From assembly GCA_934489015.1 (NCBI GenBank), contig CAKSSN010000014.1, positions 7,894 to 71,893 on the forward strand: 64,000 bases of DNA. Reading direction: 5' to 3'. Origin of the DNA: an uncultured Clostridia bacterium (GTDB lineage: Bacteria > Bacillota > Clostridia > UBA1381). Positions within the stretch are counted from its first letter, which is position 1, and every line of letters begins with the position of its first letter. The notes beneath the pieces are model-generated. The model was given only the letters and a program-made list of their open reading frames with translations, was not told where the DNA came from and did no database searches. Both the position numbers and the translations under genes were made by a program. Below are positions 15,900-23,961 of this stretch, piece by piece.

Positions 15900-15956
15900 T
15901 ATAAAAGGGCAACTTTTCAAAATCAGGCTGATATGCAGCTATGTTTTGGCAGAAAA

Positions 15957-15990
15957 AATCAGCCGCCCAAGAAAAATGCGGCGGCTGATT
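15957..15990. terminator. Bidirectional terminator palindrome, inverted copy 2
   Basis: The reverse complement of the palindrome at 12222-12256 apart from one or two positions, with A and T runs on both sides. It ends the DeoR gene (plus) and the SLH-PstS-like gene (minus). Confidence 0.8.
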
Positions 15991-15997
15991 TTAATTT

Positions 15998-17761
15998 TTA
16001 TTGCTCGTTATTTTCATCCTGCGGCGGATTTATAGCGCCGAAGCCTGCTTCTTCAACGCATTGCTGCCCTACATCCGTAAGCATAAATTCCGCAAAGCGT
16101 CTTGCCGGAGAGCCTTCTTTCTCGTCTTTTCTTATAACAACATATGTGTTGTTTGAAAGCGGATAACTTCCGTTTGCAATTGTTTCGTCTGTCGGATATA
16201 CTCCGTCAATTTCAAGAAGCTTAAGATCCGTACTCGTGTTATAAAAGACGTCCATGTTTTTGAAATAATAGTATATGCTGTAGCCAAGACCGTAACCCTT
16301 TGGATTATCGGTTTGAGCGGCCATTACGTCCGTTAGGATATTTGACATTGCAACAGAGGTGGTTTCTTCTCTTATGGTGCTGTTTATATCCTTGCCTTTG
16401 AGAAAATGTCTTTCCATTTGCGCATGGCTGCCGCTGTCGTAATTTCTTGCATACGGATATAAAAGCGCATCCTCGCCGCCAAGCTCTTTCCAGTTTGAAT
16501 ATTTGTTGTCAACATAGATGTCCGTTATTTGCGGCTGGGTAAGTCCCTTTGCGGAGTTATCCGCATTTGTAAAGAAAATCATTGCGTCATATGCTATAGG
16601 TATGAGCTCAAGCTCGACATTGTTTTCCTTTGCAAGCGCGAGAATATCCTCTGCCGGATAAACGGAAGCGATTATTGCGTCAAGCTCCTTGTTTATAAGC
16701 TTTTCGTATGATACGTGGCTTTTGCTGTGCTTTTCGGGCTTGCTTTCGTGATAATTTCCGTTTGAAAACAGGTTATAATAAATAGCTTGTGTAAACGGAT
16801 ATGTTGAGGTTGAGCCGTCAATTTTCGGCATTTGCTTGTCAAAGCCGAATTTAACCGCTGCTCTGCTCGGATAAATCTGAAAGCTCTGCTGAATTGTGTT
16901 TAAAAGCTCTGCCGCTTCAACTCTTGTTGCCGCCTTCTGCGGCTCGTAATATTCATAGGGTATATAATTTCCGTCTTCTCCGAAATAATCGTTTTCGTCA
17001 TGTGTTATAAGGCTTTGGTAGCCGAAAAGCGCATAAGCGTTAATTGCCCAGTCCGAAACCTTGTCAATATCCATTACTGCCGCTTCTTTTTCGTCATAAA
17101 GCTGCAAATCCTCTCTTGCTGCCGCTTTTTCGCTTCTCAGCTTTGCCGAATATACTGCTCTTGCAGCCATTTGAGTGAGCTCCTCACGCGATACGTTTCT
17201 CTCGGGAGAAAATGTTGTTTCGCTGTCGCCCTGTATTATTTTATATTCCTTTGCGCGTGCGACGGGAAGCGCATACCATGCGTCCTCAGCCACATCCGAA
17301 AATCCGCTGTCTGCCTTGCCGCTTTGCGAAACGCCGAGAAAGCGCATTATCATTGCCGCCGCTTCGGCACGCGTTATATTGCTTTCGGCATTTGCGTTTT
17401 TGTTTTCGTCACCGGTTATAACTCCTGCCCGTGAAAGTCTTTCTATATCATAAAATCTGTAATCGTCATCGTTTTTGTCGGCAAAGTCAACAGGCTCGGA
17501 ATAAAAGGTTTCAATTTCTCTGTCCTTGTTTTCCTCCGGAACGGTTGCAAACATATAGCCGTCATAGTACATTGACAGTGCAACGGGTGTTTTGTCGTCG
17601 GCGTATCTTGCAAGCATGGAGTCAAATTTTTGGTAGTCCTCGTTAAAAACCTGCTCACCCTCCGGGCAGGGAATTGATTTTACCGTAAAACCGTCGGCGG
17701 CGCTTGCCGGCAAAGCAGCCGCTAAGAAGCACATTGCGGATAGAATAATTTTTTTAATCAT
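15998..17761 (-). CDS. SLH-anchored PstS-like substrate-binding protein
   Basis: 587 residues with a signal peptide (1-21, ending SAA). SLH repeats occupy about 95-310 (FYDIERLSRAGVITGDENKN, FSDVAEDAWYALPVARAKEY, then WAINAYALFGYQSLI). The second half, about 320-585, resembles periplasmic-binding proteins of the phosphate PstS group: MPKIDGSTSTYPFTQAI near the start, IPIAYDAMIFFTNADNS, then LTQPQITDIYVDNKYSNWKE. The SLH part fixes it to the wall, an unusual arrangement since Gram-positive PstS proteins are normally lipoproteins. No pst permease genes are nearby, so it may scavenge or sense rather than feed an adjacent transporter. The ligand is unverified. Confidence 0.8.
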   Translation of the reverse strand: MIKKIILSAMCFLAAALPASAADGFTVKSIPCPEGEQVFNEDYQKFDSMLARYADDKTPVALSMYYDGYMFATVPEENKDREIETFYSEPVDFADKNDDDYRFYDIERLSRAGVITGDENKNANAESNITRAEAAAMIMRFLGVSQSGKADSGFSDVAEDAWYALPVARAKEYKIIQGDSETTFSPERNVSREELTQMAARAVYSAKLRSEKAAAREDLQLYDEKEAAVMDIDKVSDWAINAYALFGYQSLITHDENDYFGEDGNYIPYEYYEPQKAATRVEAAELLNTIQQSFQIYPSRAAVKFGFDKQMPKIDGSTSTYPFTQAIYYNLFSNGNYHESKPEKHSKSHVSYEKLINKELDAIIASVYPAEDILALAKENNVELELIPIAYDAMIFFTNADNSAKGLTQPQITDIYVDNKYSNWKELGGEDALLYPYARNYDSGSHAQMERHFLKGKDINSTIREETTSVAMSNILTDVMAAQTDNPKGYGLGYSIYYYFKNMDVFYNTSTDLKLLEIDGVYPTDETIANGSYPLSNNTYVVIRKDEKEGSPARRFAEFMLTDVGQQCVEEAGFGAINPPQDENNEQ

Positions 17762-17805
17762 TTTGTTTTCCCCCTCATATTAATTTTGAAACAGCCCCCA
17801 AAAAA

Positions 17806-17844
17806 GGCTGACGGTCTATCTGATTATATTTTACACCGTCAGCC
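17806..17844 (-). terminator. Terminator after the truncated glycoside hydrolase
   Basis: Stem GGCTGACGGT/ACCGTCAGCC (17835-17844 with 17806-17815) followed on the minus strand by six T. It overlaps the promoter of the next gene. Confidence 0.75.
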
Positions 17845-17856
17845 ATATTTTATCAA
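17828..17856 (-). promoter_or_regulatory. Promoter of the SLH-PstS-like gene, nested in a terminator
   Basis: Minus strand: -35 TTGATA (17851-17856), 17-bp spacer, -10 TAAAAT (17828-17833). Its start point would fall after the 5' arm of the terminator stem, so transcripts starting here escape the terminator while read-through from upstream is stopped. Confidence 0.55.
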
Positions 17857-17881
17857 TAGTTTTTATAAAAATTTAATTATT

Positions 17882-18733
17882 TTATTTGTTCCTTGCGTCA
17901 AAAAATTTTATTATGTTATATGCGTTATTGTTTACCTGCGTCATCTTATCGCAAAGCAAGGTATACGGCTTGAGGTCAACCGAGAATATACCCTTGTTTC
18001 CGTCAAGATTTGAAGAGTCGCGCCCCAAAGCGTTCGGGTCATTATCCATGTATTTAAACCAGTCAAAGCCCACGCAGCTTTTCTCTTCCATAAGACCGAG
18101 AGCATAGTTTTGATAAAAGCTTCCTCTGTCGGATTGTGTTTTAACGCGAAATCCCGCGCCCGATGTGCAGGCAAGACCGGAGTCGTAAGCCATTGCATAC
18201 CATTCCGTAACAATAAACGGCTTGTCCGCAATTCCGCATACCAGTGCGGCGTCGGCGCTGTCGGGAGTCCATTTCCCGTAGTAGTTGAGCGTTATAATAT
18301 CGCAGTGTCTGCCCGCCGCCTTTAAAATGCCGCTGCTTGAAGAAAATGCTTCTCTTGCACCGAGATAAAGGCTGCCCGGTGAAACGGCTTTGATTGAGCT
18401 GTTTATAAGGTAAAAATATCTGTCATATACAAATTCTCTGAAATCCTCGCGCATTGTGTCGGTAATATCCGAAAGTGACGCGTTCTTTTTGCCGGTGTAG
18501 CTGTAGAGCCATTTCCAAGCGGTAACATATGAATACACGTTGCGCTTGTCCGTGTAGTCAAGCGTAAGGTATCTGTCTAAAAGCTGTAAATCGCTCGGCA
18601 GCTCGTTGTCACTCATATATCTGATAAGGTTTAAGCCGTTTTCGCCGTAGGTGAGCTCTTTTTTTATCATCAGGCGGCAAAATTCCTCAAATTCGGGATC
18701 AAATACGTTCATGGTATTGTTGTTTGAAATCAT
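17882..18733 (-). pseudogene. 5'-truncated agarase-like glycoside hydrolase
   Basis: 283 codons that look like the C-terminal two thirds of a TIM-barrel glycoside hydrolase. The segment MNVFDPEFEEFCRL and then MSDNELPSDLQLLDRYL, normally in mid-protein, occurs within the first residues. Later come DIITLNYYGKWTPD and the likely nucleophile region KPFIVTEWYAMAYDSG, then GFDWFKYMDNDPN and the C-terminal SNLDGNKGIFSVDLKPY. These features recall agarase-type GH families. There is no signal peptide, barrel start, good ribosome site or promoter. The homology stops at about 18710-18733, where a permease fragment begins on the other strand. Confidence 0.7.
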
Positions 18734-18734
18734 T

Positions 18735-19340
18735 GTGTTTCCGCCCGTGCTGCTTTCAAGGCGCGATTTTTACTGGAATAAGCTGTTGCTGCCGATGGCG
18801 GTGTTTACAATGTTTTTCGGCGGCGGACTTATACCGACGTTTCTTCTTATAAAAACGCTCGGTCTTTATGACACGCGCTGGGCAATTCTTATACCGACGG
18901 CGATAAGCACCTGGAATTTGTTTATAATGCGAACAAACTTTATGGCAATTCCGTCATCGCTCGAAGAGTCGGCGGAAATTGACGGTGCAAACAGCTTTAC
19001 CGTTTTTGCGCGGATAGTTATGCCGCTTTCCATGCCTGTAATATCCGTTATGATTTTGTATTACGGAGTGGGAAACTGGAATTCGTGGTTTAATGCAATG
19101 GTGTTTTTAAGAAACAGAAACCTGTTCCCGCTGCAGCTGTTTTTGCGTGAAATTCTTATCGCGAACAGCACGGAGGAAATGATGCTCAGTATGGACGTCG
19201 GCACTGCCGACACGCAGCGCGTTTCTGAAACGGTTAAATACGCCACAATCGTTATTGCAACCGTACCTATACTTTGTGTATATCCGTTTTTGCAAAAGTA
19301 TTTTGTAAAAGGGGTAATGGTCGGAGCAATAAAAGGCTGA
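18735..19340 (+). pseudogene. 5'-truncated LplC/MalG-type sugar ABC permease
   Basis: About 200 codons matching the last two thirds of a carbohydrate ABC permease: SRRDFYWNKLLLPMAVFTMF, then GGLIPTFLLIKTLGLYDTRW, and the EAA loop SLEESAEIDGANSFTVFARI. Membrane segments run to the C-terminus (FVKGVMVGAIKG), which is normal for LplC. The first two membrane helices are missing. Upstream, the frame runs backward through the opposite-strand glycoside hydrolase, so nothing resembles a true start. No partner permease or binding protein lies nearby. Confidence 0.75.
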
Positions 19341-19366
19341 AATTGTTTGTCTTTCTTTCTTAATAT

Positions 19367-19408
19367 AATAACGCTCTGTTTGAAGCAGTTCTCAAACAGA
19401 GCGTTATT
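19367..19408. terminator. Bidirectional terminator
   Basis: A 17-bp perfect stem (19367-19383 with 19392-19408) with an 8-base loop, A+T-rich on both sides. It separates the permease fragment from clpE. Confidence 0.8.
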
Positions 19409-19419
19409 AATTTTAAATT

Positions 19420-21723
19420 TTAAAAGTTAATTGCGCTGAGCATAATTTTTCCGTCATGTGCGTCTGCCGTTATTCTTGTGCCGTCTTTTATCTGCCCCGT
19501 AAGCGAGAGCTTTGCAAGCTCGTCTTCAAGGAGCGACTGAATTGAGCGCTTAAGCGGACGCGCGCCGTATTTTCTGTTATAGCCGTTTTGCAGTATTATT
19601 TCCTTTGCCGCGTCGGTGACGGTCAGCGAAGCACCCTTTTCCGCCATCTTGTCATAAATATCCTTAAGCAGCAGATCAATAATTTTTCTCAGCTCATCCA
19701 TTGTCAGCGGAGAGAATGTAACAATTTCGTCTATTCTGTTTAAAAATTCGGGCTTAAAATATTTTTTAAGGCTCTTGTTTACGTTGTCGGTCACAGACTC
19801 TTCAAGCGTTGAGCCGAAGCCAAGCGCGGAGGTCGTAATTTCGCTGCCTGCATTTGTTGTCATTATTATAATCGTGTTTTCAAAATTAACGAGCTTTCCG
19901 TGACTGTCGGCAATTCTTCCGTCGTCGAGGATTTGCAGAAACATATTGTAAACTTCAGGGTCTGCCTTTTCTATCTCGTCGAGAAGAATAACCGAGTACG
20001 GCTTTCTTCTTATTTTCTCCGTAAGCTGACCTGCCTCGTCATATCCCACATAGCCCGGAGGTGAGCCGATAAGCTTTGAAACGGAGTGCTTTTCCATATA
20101 CTCCGACATATCAAGCCGTATCAGCGCGTCCTCAGAGCCGAACATAACCTCCGCAATGGTTTTAACAAGCTCCGTTTTACCTACTCCCGTAGGACCTGCA
20201 AATATGAATGAAACGGGGCGCTTTCTTGTCGTTATATCCGCTCTGCCGCGTCTTATTGATTTTGCAACCGCAACAACTGCCTTGTCCTGCCCGACTATGC
20301 GACTGTGAAGGGCTTCTTCAAGATTTAAGAGCTTTTGCGACTCGTCTTCTGTAAGGCGGTGTACCGGTATCTTTGTCCACGCCTCTATAACGCAGGCAAT
20401 ATCGTCCTCCGTTATTTCCGCCTTTGCCGCTTCTGCCTGAAGCGCCGGGAGCCGTCCGCTTTGGCGCAGCAGCTCGCTTTTTAGCTTTGCGCTCGTTTCA
20501 AAGTCGCCCGATGAGGTTGCCTGCTCAATCTCAGAGTTCAGCTTCTGAATTTCCTCATTTGTCTGCTTCAGTGTGTAAAGCGCCTTGTTTTTAAGATTGA
20601 CAAGAGATCCTGCCTCATCTATAACGTCAATTGCCTTATCCGGCAGAAAACGCTCCGTAATATATCTTTCGGACATTCTTACGGCTTTTTCTATAACCGC
20701 GTCCGAAATTTTAACGCTGTGATAGCTTTCATAGTAGTCCTTAATGCCCTTTAGCATTTCTATGCTTTCTTCAACCGACGGCTCGTCAACTATAACCGGC
20801 TGAAAACGGCGCTCAAGAGCCGAGTCCTTTTCTATATGCTTTCTGTATTCCGTAAGCGTTGTGGCACCTATAACCTGAATTTCACCTCTTGCAAGAGCCG
20901 GCTTTAAAATGTTTGCCGCGCTCATTGCGCCCTCTGCGTCGCCCGCTGCCACAATATTATGAATTTCGTCTATAACAAGCACAACATTTCCGGCTTCGGC
21001 CGCTTCGTTTAAAAGCGATTTAAGACGCGCTTCAAACTGACCGCGAAACTGAGTCCCGGCAACAAGTGCCGTAAAGTCTATTAGATAAATCTGGCAGTCA
21101 AAAAGCTTCGGCGGTACGTTTTTCTCAAAAATGCGGCAGGCAAGTCCCTCCGCAATCGCCGTTTTACCAACGCCCGGCTCGCCGAGAAGAACGGGGTTGT
21201 TTTTGGAACGTCTGTTCAAAATCTGAATAACCCTTTCAATTTCTCTGTCGCGGTGAATAACCCTGTCAACCTGACCGAGAGCGGCTTTTGCGGTTAAATT
21301 TGTGCCGTAGGTTTCAAGCATACTTTTCTTGTTTTGTCTTGTACGCTTTTGCTTTGAAGCTTCTCTGCCCTTTTTTTCGGACTCGTCGGGCTTTCCCTGC
21401 CCGAACATATTTTTAAAGAAATCCGTCGGAGCGGTCGGAGCGCCGCCTTCTATGTTTTCGTCCATGTTTTCCATAAGTGAGCCCATGTTTTCCGCTAAGC
21501 CGTCCATGCCGCCCATTTCTCCGAGAAAGTCGGACATCTGGCTGTTGAGCGACTCAAGCTCCTCGTCGCTTACTCCGAACTGCTTTATTATATCATCTAT
21601 CGGAGCTATGCCGAGCTCCTTTGCGCAGGAGAGGCAGTAGCCTTCATTTGTGGTTTTTCCGTTTTCTATTTTTGTTATAAAAACCATTGCCGGATTAACC
21701 TTGCATTTTGCACATAATGTCAT
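19420..21723 (-). CDS. clpE: ClpE-type Clp ATPase with N-terminal zinc finger
   Basis: 767 residues from ATG 21723, with GAAAGG ten bases upstream; the frame is open further but without a ribosome site. Cys4, Cys7, Cys30 and Cys33 form a zinc finger in place of the double Clp-N domain, the hallmark of ClpE. A Met/Gly-rich linker follows, then AAA-1 (GEPGVGKT, VLVIDEIHN), a UVR-like coiled middle region (about 395-450) and AAA-2 (GPTGVGKT, VILLDEIEKADPEVYNMFL). A LGF tripeptide (SALGFGS) sits where ClpP-docking loops occur, so it should unfold substrates for ClpP. It is monocistronic, with three spaced direct repeats upstream of the promoter. Confidence 0.88.
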   Translation of the reverse strand: MTLCAKCKVNPAMVFITKIENGKTTNEGYCLSCAKELGIAPIDDIIKQFGVSDEELESLNSQMSDFLGEMGGMDGLAENMGSLMENMDENIEGGAPTAPTDFFKNMFGQGKPDESEKKGREASKQKRTRQNKKSMLETYGTNLTAKAALGQVDRVIHRDREIERVIQILNRRSKNNPVLLGEPGVGKTAIAEGLACRIFEKNVPPKLFDCQIYLIDFTALVAGTQFRGQFEARLKSLLNEAAEAGNVVLVIDEIHNIVAAGDAEGAMSAANILKPALARGEIQVIGATTLTEYRKHIEKDSALERRFQPVIVDEPSVEESIEMLKGIKDYYESYHSVKISDAVIEKAVRMSERYITERFLPDKAIDVIDEAGSLVNLKNKALYTLKQTNEEIQKLNSEIEQATSSGDFETSAKLKSELLRQSGRLPALQAEAAKAEITEDDIACVIEAWTKIPVHRLTEDESQKLLNLEEALHSRIVGQDKAVVAVAKSIRRGRADITTRKRPVSFIFAGPTGVGKTELVKTIAEVMFGSEDALIRLDMSEYMEKHSVSKLIGSPPGYVGYDEAGQLTEKIRRKPYSVILLDEIEKADPEVYNMFLQILDDGRIADSHGKLVNFENTIIIMTTNAGSEITTSALGFGSTLEESVTDNVNKSLKKYFKPEFLNRIDEIVTFSPLTMDELRKIIDLLLKDIYDKMAEKGASLTVTDAAKEIILQNGYNRKYGARPLKRSIQSLLEDELAKLSLTGQIKDGTRITADAHDGKIMLSAINF

Positions 21724-21820
21724 TAAATTCAATCCTTTCGGGTATCTTGAAATATACCGTAAGTAAAACACGCATCGGAAAGCATAGCTTTGCTGCCGGC
21801 GTGCAAAATTTACTTCGTTT

Positions 21821-21849
21821 ATTATACCACAAACATAATTTTGTGTGAA
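21821..21849 (-). promoter_or_regulatory. clpE promoter
   Basis: Minus strand: -35 TTCACA (21844-21849), 17-bp spacer, -10 TATAAT (21821-21826). Confidence 0.65.
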
Positions 21850-21852
21850 TAG

Positions 21853-21907
21853 CTTTCACGTAAAGTTTACAAATCTTTCACATAATAAACGTCGTCTTCA
21901 CTTAAAT
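21853..21907. repeat. Three helically phased direct repeats upstream of clpE
   Basis: CTTTCACGTAAA (21853), CTTTCACATAAT (21875) and the shorter CTTCACTTAAAT (21896) are spaced 22 and 21 bases apart, about two helical turns, directly upstream of the clpE -35 box. They do not match the CtsR box (AGGTCAAA direct repeats) or the CIRCE palindrome. Confidence 0.5.
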
Positions 21908-21972
21908 TGTACAATCTTTATGTGTTTTTATACGCATAAAATAAGTAAATTGCCGTTTTGTCTTTAAAAATG

Positions 21973-22001
21973 TTGATTTTTTTGCCCGCAGATAGTAAAA
22001 T
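21973..22001 (+). promoter_or_regulatory. Promoter of the CDF transporter operon
   Basis: -35 TTGATT (21973-21978), 17-bp spacer, -10 TAAAAT (21996-22001). Confidence 0.55.
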
Positions 22002-22141
22002 ATATAAAACACAATAAATGGTATAGTATGCGCGGCAAAATGAGCATAATAAAATTGACTGCCTTTATTTCGGCTGTCTTTTGCAAGTGCAAGTCCGCCG
22101 CCTGCAAAAAATATTTTTGCGGACGGAAAGGAAGAAGTATT

Positions 22142-23032
22142 TTGAAGAATAAAAAGGGTATCAGCCCGGCAATGAGGGTTTCCTTTGTTTCGGTGGCTGT
22201 TAATATTATGCTCTCGCTTTTAAAGCTTGTCTGCGGTGCTGCCGCACGTTCGCAGGCTATGGTTTCCGATGCTGTTCATTCGTTTTCCGATGTTGCAAGC
22301 ACGGTGATTGTTATAATCGGGCTTAAAATTTCCGAAAGGGCGCCCGATACAAAATGTCAGTACGGCTATGAAAGAGCGGAGTGCAGTGCGTCGATTATTT
22401 TATCGGGCGTGCTTTTTGCGACGGGTGCGCTTTTGGGCTACAGCTCTCTTTCGGTTATAATCAGCGGAGAATATGCGAAGCAGGAGGCGCCGGGCGTTCT
22501 TGCGCTCGCGGCGGCGGTTATATCTGTCATAGTAAAGGAATGGATGTACAGGTACACAATGCATACCGCAAAGCGCATAGGCTCAACCGCGCTCGCGGCA
22601 GACGCATGGCATCACAGAAGCGACAGTCTTTCGTCTGTCGGAAGCTTTGCCGGAATACTCGGCGCAAGGCTCGGCATTAAGGCTCTTGACCCGGCGGCAG
22701 GCTTTATTATATGTTTGTTTATTATAAAGGCGTCCTATGACATTTTCAGACAGTCGGCAAGCCGCATGACAGACAGGGCGTGCGATGATGAAACGGCTGT
22801 CAGAATAAGGCAGATAATAGCTTCCGTAAAAGGCGCGGAAAGGCTCGGGGAGCTTAAAACAAGAATGTTCGGCTCAAAAATTTATGTTGACGCGGAGCTT
22901 GTTATAAACGGAAATCTGCCGCTTTCGGACGCTTATAAAATATCGCAGGAAGCGTCAAAGGGTGTGGAAAGGGCGCTGCCTAAGGTGAAAAAATGCAATG
23001 TTCACATTGTACCCGATAAAAACATAGAATAG
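22142..23032 (+). CDS. Cation diffusion facilitator (CDF) metal exporter
   Basis: 296 residues from TTG 22142, preferred because GGAAAGGAAG lies just upstream. An ATG at 22028 would add 38 residues, including a Cys-rich patch, but has no ribosome site. Six membrane helices and a cytoplasmic C-terminal domain are visible. Metal-site motifs are VSDAVHSFSDV in helix 2 and ADAWHHRSDSLSS in helix 5, the D-x3-H/D and H-x3-D type pairs of CDF proteins. The tail YVDAELVINGNLP, ending NVHIVPD, is the usual dimer domain. It exports a divalent metal in exchange for protons. The ion (Zn, Fe or Mn) is undetermined. The next gene encodes a His/Cys-rich protein, fitting a metal theme. Confidence 0.85.
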   Translation: MKNKKGISPAMRVSFVSVAVNIMLSLLKLVCGAAARSQAMVSDAVHSFSDVASTVIVIIGLKISERAPDTKCQYGYERAECSASIILSGVLFATGALLGYSSLSVIISGEYAKQEAPGVLALAAAVISVIVKEWMYRYTMHTAKRIGSTALAADAWHHRSDSLSSVGSFAGILGARLGIKALDPAAGFIICLFIIKASYDIFRQSASRMTDRACDDETAVRIRQIIASVKGAERLGELKTRMFGSKIYVDAELVINGNLPLSDAYKISQEASKGVERALPKVKKCNVHIVPDKNIE

Positions 23033-23048
23033 GAAAGGAAAAGAAAAA

Positions 23049-23939
23049 ATGAATTACACTGTTTGCTCAAACGAAAAGGAAATATTAAATACCGTATGGA
23101 ACGTATACGCTTCATTCGGGTATACGGAGGCGCGGTTTGATAAAAGCAGTCTGACTGATACGAAAAACGTTTTAAGGCTTTTTTCGGATGACGGCAGCAG
23201 CTGCTGCAGTGCGGCGCTTTTCGGCGCGGATAGTGCAAAAGGTATGGCGGAGGCGGCGGCAAGCGCTGTTGAAGCCGCGCTTGCGGTTGGATTTCCCGAC
23301 TTTACATTGGAGGTGAAAACCGACAGCGAGGAGGTAAAGGAGCTTTTGTATCTTTACAGCCTTGACGAATATATAAACTTTTCCGGCGGAAGCTTTTCAT
23401 TATTCGCAAAAAGCGGCAAAAGCGTTATAATGGAAGGCTCGTTTGAGGGCGGCACAATAGTCTGCACCTATGACCTTTCTGCAGCGGCGGAGGCTATGAA
23501 GGATGCACCGCTTGCGGCGTCGCCGTCAAAAACCGTTATATATGCCGAAAAAAATGCGGAGGGTATAGCTTATGAAATTTCGTATACCCTGAGGCTTATG
23601 GGTTGCATGGCTGAGGGCGATATTTCAAGTGAAAGCATTGAGGAATGTGAAAAATATGCCGCAAAGAGCGGAGCATCCGATCTTATAAGGGTGTTTGCGG
23701 ACGGAAAGCTCCAGATAAAATCATTTGCGGACGGTGAAATAACGGAAACGGATTATGAAACGTTTGTAGGCTATTATGCTGACGAGCAGTCGGATGAGTG
23801 CGGCTGCGGAGAACATCATCATCACGATCATGACGGCGGCTGCGACTGCGGAGAGCATCACCACGATCATGATGATTGCTGCACAGAGCATCACCACCAT
23901 GACCACGATGACGGCTGCACGTGCGGACATTGCAGCTGA
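23049..23939 (+). CDS. HisRS/HisZ-like protein with a His/Cys metal-binding tail (uncharacterised)
   Basis: 296 residues. The body (1-250) loosely follows a histidyl-tRNA synthetase/HisZ layout: VWNVYASFGYTEARFDKSSL resembles the start of the class II fold. Residues about 157-230 (KTVIYAEKNAEGIAYEISYT, then LRLMGCMAEGDIS, ECEKYAAKSGASDLIRVF) resemble the anticodon-binding domain. Class II catalytic motifs 2 and 3 are not recognisable, so catalysis is unlikely. The last 45 residues are three repeats of a Cys-x-Cys-Gly-Glu-His-rich unit (such as CGEHHHHDHDGGC), clearly able to bind several metal ions. It lies 17 bases after the CDF gene. A metal chaperone or sensor role is inferred. Confidence 0.5.
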   Translation: MNYTVCSNEKEILNTVWNVYASFGYTEARFDKSSLTDTKNVLRLFSDDGSSCCSAALFGADSAKGMAEAAASAVEAALAVGFPDFTLEVKTDSEEVKELLYLYSLDEYINFSGGSFSLFAKSGKSVIMEGSFEGGTIVCTYDLSAAAEAMKDAPLAASPSKTVIYAEKNAEGIAYEISYTLRLMGCMAEGDISSESIEECEKYAAKSGASDLIRVFADGKLQIKSFADGEITETDYETFVGYYADEQSDECGCGEHHHHDHDGGCDCGEHHHDHDDCCTEHHHHDHDDGCTCGHCS

Positions 23940-23961
23940 TTAAGGGAGTTGACTGATAGGT

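Noticed and set aside
21853..21907. CtsR operator at clpE
   Set aside because: The repeats do not contain AGGTCAAA heptads and are spaced 21-22 bases rather than 3.
23810..23935. Short tandem repeat suggestive of a CRISPR or microsatellite
   Set aside because: It is the coding sequence of the His/Cys repeats of the protein tail, in frame and uninterrupted.
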